Below are positions 1 to 10,766 of a stretch of 64,000 nt of DNA, one piece after another. The position numbers were made by a program, and so were the translations under genes. Below the pieces are notes generated by a model that saw nothing but the letters and a program-made list of their open reading frames with translations, was not told where the DNA came from and searched no databases. Source of the DNA: Mycteria americana (lineage: Eukaryota; Chordata; Aves; Ciconiiformes; Ciconiidae); assembly GCF_035582795.1 (NCBI RefSeq), contig NC_134373.1:29854501-29918500 (forward strand), in the 5' to 3' direction. How positions within the stretch are numbered: position 1 is the stretch's first letter; the number at the start of each line of letters is the position of its first letter.

Positions 1-741
1 TTTCATGAAGAAGAGGAGTCACACCACCCGCATGAAATACTTAAAGTCAGAGATGGCACTCTGCTACGGTTTTGGTGGTTTTACTCTAACATGTAACAAT
101 TATTCTGGGGAAATTCACACAATACCTGCTGCCGTAAGAATAGAGAAGTGGCACTAATGATTTTTCATTTCAGGATCTTAAAGCATTCATGAATCAATCC
201 AACCACTTTGCAGTCAGGACACTCAGAGGTGGCAGATCTTGTTCTGTAGGTTGCAGAAACGAGAGCACAGAGCTCTGAAGCATGGAGAAAGAAAGAGGAG
301 AAGTTGTTGAGATGCCTGAACACCTAGGACTGCTGGGACTTGTGTTCAATTTGCTTCAAGCTGAGAAACTACCATTAGCACAGATTTAACTGAAGATAAA
401 TATTAAATGCTGAAAGAAGAGGTCTAAGGCTAGCTATCTGGAGAGGTTCAGTCCCCGATACAAACTGTAAATACCTACTAGATATAGGCCGCTTCCAGAA
501 GCGGCATGTTTCCCAGTATTTTCAACTGATTTTTTTTCCCTAAACAATCCATCTCCTTCCTAATTTGGGATTCAGCTTATCACATCATGGAGATAAAATA
601 AAAATGGAAAAGGTAACAAGTTCTACTTCATTTAGGAAAAAAAAAGTTTACTCTTTGTAAAATGCCTTTGGACTTATTTACATGACTGCTTTGGTTTTCC
701 TTACAGAACAAAAGCTTGAATCCTGCTTGTCCCATGGAGTC

Positions 742-788
742 CCGGTGACTGTACTAGTGGAACACCGGAATACCGGTGACTGTATTAG
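742..788. repeat. Short direct repeat, 31-bp spacing
   Basis: CCGGTGACTGTACTAG (742-757) recurs as CCGGTGACTGTATTAG (773-788) with one difference. ACCGG occurs once more between them. This is a small local duplication with no recognised function. Confidence 0.6.
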
Positions 789-1649
789 CGATGGGCTGCC
801 CTAGGAGAACAAACCTGTGAGCACAAAGCATAAGCCATGAGCCATGCGAGCCCACAGTGGGGTTGCTGTTTCAAGTTTCCAAGGGGCAGAGGCTAATGCT
901 TACTGTTAAAATGACAGGTCCTTCGGCAATGTTGTCCTAAGGCACCAACAAAGAAAGGATGCTACCTAATGCCAGCCTCTTGGCATCCAGAAGACTTTCA
1001 GAACTGGCCATATAAATAACGTTACTGATGCCTGGGCTGAATAAACTACTTCTGCTTCTTGGGCCGGAGTTAGCATCAGCCTGACCAATGCTACAGGGAG
1101 GAAGGCTGCCTATATGTTTGTTATGTTTTATTGCCAGCTAATGCCAAACTGCAGGCTTATTCAGCCCTAGCAATGGTCTCAGTTGGGTTTCCTCTTAGTG
1201 TGACCAGTATAGGACTTGTAGCACGGAAAAATCACTGGAGAACCAGTTTGGCTACAGCACAGCATCTTTTACTGCCCAGCTGCCTCTTCTCAGCAACAGC
1301 CTTTTACCACAAGCTCTGTAAAGGTGGGACAGGGCTGGTGCTCCTCCCTGGAGAAAGGCTGGTGCCCTGAATTTGACGGTGTGGGCTTGGGTTTGTGTCT
1401 GCTGCATGGAGCAGCTTCAAGGGCAGGGTCAAATTCATTGCCAACCTGTACCACTATGGGGGTCTTAGCATCTCTTTGCGGCAATTTGGCTGTTTCCCAG
1501 AAATGAATCCCCTGCCTCGACCAGCCAAGGACAGGAACAATTTGTCTGTGTTTTCACTCGGTATCAGGATTAGCTGAGTTACAGAGAGGGTGGACCCCAG
1601 GAGAGCATCTGTGAGGAGAGGTGGCCTTACCTACCGTGTGGACTGGCCT

Positions 1650-1935
1650 TGTCCCAGCACTTTCCGTCGGTCCCACCTGCCCCTTGTGACAATGTCCATC
1701 AGCAAAGGCAGACAGGGTGGGTGGCACGGGGTCCTTCGGACACAGCCGGCCGTACGGCGTCTGGCGTGACTGGGGAAGTCAGTACGCCCTCGGGACCCCT
1801 TCACGTGTGTGCAGGGTAGGTACCGCCGGCAGGACTGCCAGGTGCTGGGCACCACTGGGAACCCGCTGGGGTTTTCAGTGAGGGCATACCACGCTTCTCC
1901 GGATCCCTCCCGTCCCCTTCTCTTTCCTACTGGTG
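1650..1935. other. Orphan CpG-rich patch
   Basis: About 280 bases with clearly raised GC and roughly 18 CpG dinucleotides by hand count, densest around GCCGGCCGTACGGCGTCTGG (1746-1765). The flanks are AT-rich and CpG-poor. A minus-strand 108-codon frame covers it but has no recognisable domain; GC-rich sequence gives such frames by chance. It could be a small unmethylated regulatory island, an exon of an unrecognised gene, or a GC-rich repeat. Confidence 0.45.
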
Positions 1936-3340
1936 CAGAAAATAACCCAAGGGACAACTAAACAGCAGGAAAAGCTTCTCTAACACCTTAGTCCTTTGTG
2001 TCCCTTCTCAGCAAAGGTTGGGAGTAAAACTGCCCCACAAACACTGGTGAAAAAATTGCTGAAGGGGAGAGTGTAAAAGGGAAACTAAGCAAACTGCACT
2101 TGCGTTAGTGGTGGATGGTTTTTATTATTACTGTTATTGGCCATTCAAACACTTACCCAAAAAAGAAAAGGAGAAGTGGAGGCGGCAGCCTCAAATCAAA
2201 CAGAAGAGTTCAAACAGTTCACAAACTTTTTCTAAATATATTAATCTTCCAAAGGCTCTTTAGCCTGTTAGTTAGATTTAAATAATCATGACCTAGTACT
2301 TACTGAGTAACTAAAATCTTTTGAGAGTTCACATTTATACTCCAGGAGATCATTGTAAAACAAAGGGCTGAAAAAATCCCATTTGGATGTGAATATTTAA
2401 TACGGCTGTTTGGAAAGCTGCTGCTCTGACATTAATTTGGGCAGATAATCAAATAAGTATTAAAACACACAATTATGCAGAGATAAAATTAGAACAGGAA
2501 AAAGCTCTAAGTTAAGCCAAAAGAGAATGGTTTATAAAGACCTTTTGATGATGGCCTTTCAAACACAACTGGAACTAAACACCAGAGTTGTTACTTTATA
2601 TTCAGGATTATAGATCGGCAGCGGTACCAGTAGTACGTGGTATGTAAATATAGGATGGATGTTGGGTTTGTTCCTCAGAGACCCACTTCAGAGCCTGCGA
2701 ATGTTAACCAGAGCCTTTCTGTTAAGTCGAACAGGCTTTGGATCAGGCTCCATCACCTTCTGACGAGGGAGTCCCACAATCCCTTTAATCGGCAGCCTGC
2801 AGGAGAAGCAGAAGTGAAACATATTGCAAAAGCCAAGCTCCAACAGGAGTTCTGTTCAATTATGTCTTAACATTAAACTGTAGCTAATGTGCTTTTACCA
2901 GATGTCCTGATGAAATACTATTAAGAGACGGTGCATCGCATTAATTAAAGTGAAATTTCATAATGAATTCTTTTTGCAAGGCAGCAGGGATGAATCGGTG
3001 ACCTACATAACCTCCCTTCCCTCCAACATAGCTTTCCCAACTAATGAAATGAATCCCTCTGGTTGTTGCAGGAGAGCAGAGGGAGCCGTGCTTTGCATCC
3101 CAGCTACACGCTGCGACACGAAAAAATCCAGGCGCTCTCTGCAGAGATTATGGCTTGTGTTTCATTGTGTCTAGCAACAAGAAGGAACTTTCAGAGGCAG
3201 GAGGACTCTCCATTAAGGGCACCTTGCGTAACGGGAGGCTTTTGAAAGCTCCATTAAAATTCTTGGACAGTGCCCTCGCAGAGAAGCCAGGGGATAAGCT
3301 GGCTGACCCTCTACCTTATAAACCGGCACGAACGTACAGA

Positions 3341-3410
3341 CAGTTAAATGCACACTCATTTGAGCGTAAGAGGCTTAGGGTATGTCTTTAAAATATAATC
3401 CACAATGCAC
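3341..3410 (+). repeat. Unnamed dispersed repeat, copy A
   Basis: Aligns without gaps to 4731-4800, with 53 of 70 positions identical by hand count, beginning CAGTTAAATG and running to the ATAATCCA..TGC end. Weaker similarity continues upstream across a ~13-base gap (CTGACC..CTAC..ATAAA..CC) and a little downstream (ACAAA). No open frame runs through both copies. I do not recognise the family. Confidence 0.7.
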
Positions 3411-4730
3411 AACAAACACACATGCAGCTGGCAGGCTCAAACCCATTTTTCAAGCGCTTTAGGAGAGAAGCAGGAGAAGAAGCGTTACGTAGCTCGTGTA
3501 CGCAGGGAGAGGATGGGAGGAGGGGAGACCTCTGTTCCCGGGCATATGTTTTTAAAAGAGAAAATGTACCTGTGAATTCCGATTAGGCCTGTGTTAGTTT
3601 TTTATCCACGGTGGTTTGAGATTAAATGTGATTTATGATGTTGCTAAATCTCAGCAGTCTATGTTTCACTAAGCCATTGCAGTGCAATCAAAACAGTGCC
3701 TGTACCAATGCTGGATTGTGCCAGCGAGTCCTAATTGCCTGAAAGATAATGGTGTCATTAAAGTCTCTTGCCCCTGTGAGCCTTGTGCTCCTCGACAGAA
3801 AAGATGCTTTTATTGTTGGTTTCAAAGGAGCCCTCAGTCACTGCTAAAGCACATTGTCCATTCAGAGGTACTGGGAGGCTCTATTCTGTAGCTGCTTTAT
3901 TTCTCTGCTTTTCCCTTCTTAGGCAGAGGACAGGGGAGGGCAATGGGGAGAAATGCAGAAAAAATGTTGACTTTTCATCAAGAAAGGCAAAATATAAATC
4001 AGATATTATTCAGTTAGAAACCACGAGGAGAAGAAGTGGCTGAGACCTTGCACTGGTTAGGCTTCTAGCAACAGAAATGGAGAGCGCTTCTGTGAAAGGA
4101 GACACGCTCCACAAAAAATGCCAGCTTCACCAATAATTTTCAATTCAGTAGTCATTTTGACAGAAAAGCTGTGACCAGCTTCTTTATTCATAGAAAAGTC
4201 ATGCGGGTCTGCAATTACACCTTAATTCACAGCCATCCTTCTTACTGGACAATTTCAATTAAGAAATTACCTCTCTCTAAAACATTCAATTCTGCAACAT
4301 AATTTATTCCTGTCTTCATCTGGTGACATCTTTCTAAAAGGCAGAAAGATGCTTATGCAGGTAAATCGATCACTTGTCAGTTTATGGGTGGGGTTTTTTA
4401 AACAGAAGTTTATTTTTGTTTACCTCCACTCTAAGCCTTGCTCGTTCTTGTGCCTTGAGAATCACCTTTCTGTTCACTTTGCACAGTGCCCTGCTCAGTC
4501 AAGGAGCCCGTTCACTGGGGTTAGCAATAACAAGACCACATGAAAATGACAGTGACATGCAGAGGTAGGCTATTAACAAGTATTTTCTGCATTTTTTGCC
4601 ATACAAAACTGAACAGAGATGTATTTAATCTCCAAGACCTAGCACAAGTAATATCTGCTGAGTACAGTGAGAGGCTTGGTTTACAGAGGGGCTGTAGCCC
4701 ATCTGACCTGCTACTCTCATAAAACCATTG

Positions 4731-4800
4731 CAGTTAAATGTACACTCAGTTATGCTTAAAAGCCTTATGGCAGGCCATTACAACATAATCCAGAGTGCTC
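4731..4800 (+). repeat. Unnamed dispersed repeat, copy B
   Basis: This is the partner of the copy at 3341-3410, in the same orientation and 1390 bases away. Its right end was later duplicated in tandem (4771-4828). The divergence between the copies (about 24%) points to an old duplication or two members of an old interspersed family. Confidence 0.7.
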
Positions 4801-4828
4801 AGGCCATTACAACATAATCCAGAGTGCT
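4771..4828. repeat. Exact tandem duplication of a 29-bp unit
   Basis: CAGGCCATTACAACATAATC plus nine further bases at 4771-4799 is repeated identically at 4800-4828, with CA of a third unit. The two units have no differences, so the duplication is recent compared with the repeat that contains it. An assembly or replication-slippage origin are both possible. Confidence 0.9.
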
Positions 4829-7800
4829 CACCAAATGCGTGCATTACAGAGAAAATGCTTTGCGTTGCTGGTGCAGGGTACTTTCAAACAAAGCATTTGT
4901 ACTTTGCAGGTTACAAGAGTAAGCCATCTCTCCACAAATCAGCTCTCAGATCATTTTTCCTTTCATATTTTCCTTCTCCGTATCTGCCTTTCATTCTCTT
5001 AGCTGTTGCCTTTACTCCCCCATCACTACCTTTCCATTTTCCCTCCATATTATCCACCATAGCTGATATAAGAGCCTTTCTTCATTGCATCACCTTTCTG
5101 GAGCATTCTCTGTCGTAGTTTTTGCCACTGACTCTCCATCTGTTTAAGACTTACTGGCATTTAATGGTTTTTTTCTTTGCTGAAGCCTTTTTGACTGTAG
5201 GATCTAAAATGTAGCCCTGCTGCTCAGGGCTGTGCCTGTAAGGTGGCACCGGAGCAGGGGCTTCATCTGAACAAAGAGGCATCTCCATCAGTTGAATGAG
5301 TAGAAGGGGGACCTTATAGGTGGAGGGGAGGCAGTAATTAGACAAAGAAGTGCTTCACGCTGCTTGCCTGAAATGTGAGTGAGGGAGAGAGATTGTTTAA
5401 ACCCTGCAAACAAATTTGGAGACCCCCCTGTGCATATCATGCAGCAGCCTGCAAGGCAGGGGGGTCCCAGCAAGCCAAAGGGGCTCATTCACGACCACAC
5501 TGGAAAGCCCAGGGCAGCAGCGTGGGCAGCTCTCCCCAGCCTCCCGCACCCCTGGCGCACACCGGGTCCTGCCAGGGACTCGCTCCGATGCCCAAACCCT
5601 GCAAAATGTGAGGTCAGATCTTAATCCAGTGTATTCAAAATAGACACTGGTTTACTTGTTTTTATAAAGGACCACAGCACAAATGGCAGTAAATCCATGA
5701 GCCTTTTGGCTTAATCCCATTTCAGACACAAAAAAGAAAACCTTGCCTGATAGCCCCAAGCTCTCTGGGAAGAGTCGGCTCTTCCTATGTTTCCCTAACT
5801 ATAATTTTACTCAGTCATGTGCTGTCATCCTCCAATCCTCCTCGAGTGTCACTTGAAAAAAACAGATCTGTTGTCAATTATAATGACAATGCATTGAAGA
5901 TGGCTTACAGCAGAGAATGGCGCTTTATAGCAGCCGGCTGTGACAAATCTGGGTTGCAAGAGAACATTGTGTGTGTCTTAGAGATTATAGCTTTTAAAAT
6001 AAAAACCTCATTCTAGTTCCCTGGGGCTTTTTAATGAATTGCCACATGCAACAATGCCTTAAACGAAGCATCAGTGATTACCCATCTGACTGCAGCTCAC
6101 TTGGTATTTACAAAATAAAAGAACAGCCAGCACCCTGAAAACCCTAAACCTCCTTGAAGAGCTCTACTGATGCTAAGGATACACCCCACTTTAAAGGCAA
6201 TGAAGTAGTAGTCACCAAAGGAGGAAAAGCTTTTAAAGAGGTGGGACTTTGGAGGCTGCCCCATGTCTTACCATGGTTAACGTTACTCAGAGGGATGAGA
6301 CACCCACCTCTGAGTCATGGACCAGTTGCACCACACAACAGTGCAGGAAACAGACTGATGGCAGTACATGCCAGTCAGATCCCTGTATTACTCAGACACC
6401 TGGATAAAGGGAAATCATGTTTTACACCACTGGCAAGAGCTAGGACGAGGCCAGGAGCAGCAGTCCTGCCAGTACAACCCAGAGGGAGGTGGTTCTTGTT
6501 GGACCATGAGGATACAGTCCAGTGAGGGTTAGGGGTCTTGTGCCTAGGGCCAAGGATGCCCTGTTCCATCCAGACACATAAGCACTTTGGCTTTTCCCTC
6601 TTGGATAGACGTGCTGGTCACAGCATTTAACTCCGTGCATTTGGCTTAGGTGTGCAAGTGAAGAGTCCAAACTACCATGGCTCCCTCTGCAGTTGCTGGA
6701 TGAGATGGGCTCCTCTCCCACGTAATATAGGCTCTGCTGCGGAACACCCGGCAGGAAAGCCCGCCTCTCTCCAATGAATATACAAGGGCCTCTGGAGACC
6801 GCAGTCCTAAATTAGACACCCCATTTAAATGCCTCAGGTTGGGTTGTGCAAATACTCACCTCAGTGCCAAGAGTTAGTGGAGACCTCTGGCTCCCTTGTC
6901 CCATCTTAACCACCCTTCCATGCCCTTGCACTCACCCGGCACCCGCCAGGGCTCCCTCAGTCCTGTTACAGCCTGAACCTAACAACTCCTTCAGGTCCAA
7001 AAGTGTGTTTTAAAGCATCCCAAACTGCATTGCTCAGAATAGCCTCTGCGCATGTGGAAGAAGGCTAACACATCCCAATGCAACAGACTTGCTGCGTATG
7101 GGACACAGCGTCCCTCTGCATTTGCCCGGGATTTCCGGATGCCCAGCAGCCCAGGCTGGCAGATATCCAGATACCCACTAGCTCATTGCCCGCGTTGCTG
7201 TAGAGCTGGCAGGTCCGCGTGCTTCCTCAACGCCTGCCCTGCATTCATCTTCTGTTCTCCTGGGCTTGGCAGCTTCCAGGGTAAATCTGGGTCAACGTCT
7301 TTCCATAGGATTTCTGTTCCCTTCCTGCCGTGGCTGGCAGAAGGGGATGTGCCAGGACAGTACTGAGGGGCCATTGATTGATGAGGAAGGACAGGCAGGG
7401 AACGAGGGGTTTTGGTTTAACTATGTCGAAGCTGTGCACAAATGCACAGACGCACAGACGGGCATCACTAGCAAATGTCAGTAAAAAGCAGAGGCTGATG
7501 TAAGAAAATCTTTTGTTTTCTCCAAAAATTGCACAGATCCACTTGAATCAGTGGGAAATTTCGTGTTTGCTTTTTTACTGTGGCTAACAGCTACTCAGGT
7601 TTTCATAATTTTAAGTCATTATTCCTAACATATGTAACAACCTAAGTTTGAAACCATACTTAGACCAATGCAACTCTGACTGTTGGGAAGCCCACAGAAA
7701 AAAAAGTCTCATCCTTATTTCAGTAAATGTGCAGGACGATCAGTATGAGTAAAAGCTCTTGTTAGTTCTTTCACGCTTTGCTCTTAGAATTGGTTGGTAT

Positions 7801-7876
7801 TTTGGGGATGGAATAATCTGTGGAAGTTGCTTTCTGTAGCATGTGCTGCTAACCCTCTTTTTATTTTTTTTTCCAG

Positions 7877-8076
7877 AAGATCCTTTTGAAATTAGATACA
7901 GCTTCTGGAATCAACCCAGACACTGCTTTTCAAGCCAGAAGCATTTGTATAAGCATCATCAATCATGCTACTGGCTCTTATTGCTACTGTATATTCACTT
8001 TCTACCTGGTTTGAATTCCTAATTGGCCCTGCTGCACAACTTAAAGCCCTGAAGAAAGCGGTGGAAGGGAGGTGGG
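7877..8076 (+). other. Exon-like block with strong splice sites, no known homology
   Basis: A very strong 3' splice site, a long T-rich tract ending CCAG at 7876, is followed 200 bases later by a good 5' splice site, GG|GTGAGTAT at 8077. Inside, an ATG at 7965 opens a frame running out of the donor, whose first residues are hydrophobic (MLLALIATVYSLSTWFEFLI). A second frame starting at the acceptor is open for about 47 codons. I do not recognise either peptide and see no matching second exon. Splice-like pairs also arise by chance, so this is a candidate only. Confidence 0.25.
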
Positions 8077-10746
8077 GTGAGTATCACTTCCCCAGGTGGG
8101 ATCGGGAGGGTTTCTTGCAAATTACACTGATAAAGTCTGTTTCCTGGAGAAAACAGGCAAGAAGCAGTTGGTAACAGGGTGAGTAAGAGTGGGATGCGAT
8201 GGGGTACGATGTACGAAAGCATGTACAACTGGCTCGATTATCATCAGAGCACTTGGTCTGGCAGCTGCTTGTATCATGTGTTTCAGGCTCGTGTACTGTA
8301 ATGCAAGCACACGAGAAGTCATTTGGACAGGAACAGAGCAGATAATTCAAGAGACGGGCTGTTTTTCTGATTTAAGTACAGGAGAAGCTCTGAAAAATGC
8401 AGGTGACTTTCTGTGCCGTCTACAGCAGACTTTCTCTTTCCCTGCCTAGGAAACCACTGCTGCTCTCCCTGTCCTCCAGCTCTCATTTACAGCCAACTCT
8501 TCGTTACAATAAGGTTCTCTCAAGCTGCCTAAAGTGATGTTAAGTGGGTGGGAGCACCCCCCGGGCTGTGACCCAGGGCACGGGGATGGTCTGGGCTGTG
8601 CCAGGGAAAGGGCTGCCCCCTCTACGCAGCAATGATGGGTCAGATCCCTGCACAGCCCCAGGTACAGTGAACACAAAGGTGACTGGGAGCTACCTCTCCA
8701 TCTCAGGTGCAGAGTAAGCATGAACGGGAGCTCCGTTCGCATATGGTACATTTATTTCATTGCTTTGCATCCCCTGCTGTCCCCCACCCTATTCCCATTA
8801 AGCACTCACACATGCTGCTGGAAGCCAGGGCAGCTGTACTCATCTATCAAAGCCTGTCAGCTTGAGAGCATAGGCTCTTCCCATTAATTAAGCAAATGTA
8901 ATGTGATTAGCTAAGGCTGTAAATGTTTCTAGGCCCACTTAGAAAGCTACAAAACACCGACCATCACAGCCTCTCATTTTCATGCACTTGTGTCATCTGG
9001 GATGCTTGTCTGGGGCTGAGATTTTTGTTCTTAAATTTCTGTGTGTGAGAGAAAATAGGGAGATGTGATAGAAAGCACTGGGAATGGGTCATATTTTTGT
9101 AGTCCTTAAATTGCTGTTTGAATTATAGAAGCTTGAAGAAGACATTAATTTCTACACTTTTAAAAAAACCTTCTGCCTACACCTTTTTTAAATGGATGTA
9201 ACAAGAACTGCTGAAAGCTGAAATTTTGGTAAGAATCTGTACTTCATTTACGATTTCTACTTGCTTTGATGAAAAAAATACCTTACTTAGCAGTTAAACT
9301 GGGGTGCTTTAGGGTGTCAACCTGAAAGCAAAAGGAAGAGTCATTGGGAAGTTGGACATAGAATAAGAAAATTCTTGGAGTTGATTTGAGTGATATGAAC
9401 AAGATCCACTTAAGGACTTAAAGTGGGATGGAGGTGCCTAAATCTAATACTGTGATGCTGAAAAGCCCCTATTCAGCTTTTAACAGACTTCCAGATGTGT
9501 AAGCTCCAAAGGCACCTCCCTGTTTAAAGCTCTCCAGATGTTTACAGTTGTTGCGACCTCTGGGTCTCAGAAGTGCTCCCATCCTGTCCAGGCTGAGCCG
9601 CTCAGCATGTCACGTGCATCCATAGCTCTTTGGGATCCAGAAATTTAGCATTCCTTTCCCTAAATCCGTGCAGCGGCTCAGCCTGGTAGGCATGCACTAA
9701 GAATACCTCAGACAAAGCGGCTGTGCCTACACAGGCAGCTTTGGCCACTCTCGAGCTCCTAAAAGGACTTCCTAGCAGCTTGCATCCACACATGGTTTGC
9801 AGCAAGCCAAGCCTGGTGCCTGATGTCTTGCCCTCTGTGGCTTCTGTGCCAGTAATCGAGATCAAAGTCCTGGCACATCATGTACCTTCACGTGGACGTA
9901 AAAAATAACCAGGACTCAAATTGCAAGAGTCATTTCCTGAAGCCAAATTCATTTAAATGAACCATTCCACCCAGCCCTCACACCTTCTGTGCAAGCTTTT
10001 AGATGACCCAAATTCCCAACTTTGTTTCCAGAAATCTGCTGGGGTTTTTTTCTCCATGAGAGACGAAGAAGTTACCATCACGGCAGACAAGGCAAGAGCA
10101 GGGATGCATGCCTGGTGAGTTCCTCTCCTGCAAGGCAAAAATATCTTTAGGGAGCCTGGGGTAAGAAAGTGCTCCCAGCAATCCCTATCTCACTGCTCTC
10201 ACAAATGCCCTGGGGGACACTGGGAGGAGAATACTACTTGAAAGCACTTTAACTCCCTCCCTGAAACGGTCCAGCACTGCAGATAGCTGCTGCTCTCAGC
10301 AGGCAGAAGGCAAGGGCACACAGGATCGAAGTTCAGCAGTAGCATCTCACAGCCTGATGTTTTTTCTGAGGGCTTGGCACCCTGACTGCCCCAACCTCTT
10401 CCCAGGGAGCACTTCGTACGGCCAAGGTAGAAATGGAAGGAGGAAGAGGGCTGTTGCTACAGTTATCCTCTCATATAAATGAACTTAAGATACTCTCACC
10501 ACATATGAGCTTTTGAGTGGAGAAATTCCCCGTCTCTCCGGGACCAAAAGCAGAGAAAAGGACTATCCATCAGATCTACATGGCCAAGGAGTACTTGCAG
10601 AATAGGATGCAATGCTGGAGCTTCGTGTTCTGGGCCTTCACGTGGCTCATAGTACATTTGAGAGTAAACAAATCTATTGAAACACTGCAGCATCTCCTAG
10701 CAATTGCTGCAGATGTTTCAAACCCACCTAAGGGGCACAGGTTATC

Positions 10747-10766
10747 TTTTTTTTTTTTTTTTTTTT
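10747..10766. repeat. T homopolymer, 20 bases
   Basis: An uninterrupted T run. The sequence to its right faintly resembles old amniote repeat DNA, but no retrocopy or SINE body could be identified. Confidence 0.85.

Larger units (their letters stand above)
1..3340. other. Intergenic, apart from the CpG-rich patch
   Basis: AT-leaning sequence without a supportable gene. Apart from the short direct repeat at 742-788 and the CpG-rich patch at 1650-1935, I see nothing beyond short chance frames. Confidence 0.6.
3411..7876. other. Intergenic
   Basis: Holds repeat copy B with its tandem duplication (4731-4828). The rest has only chance frames. A mildly GC-rich stretch around 5450-5600 gives three overlapping frames on one strand, typical of composition rather than coding. 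Confidence 0.6.
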
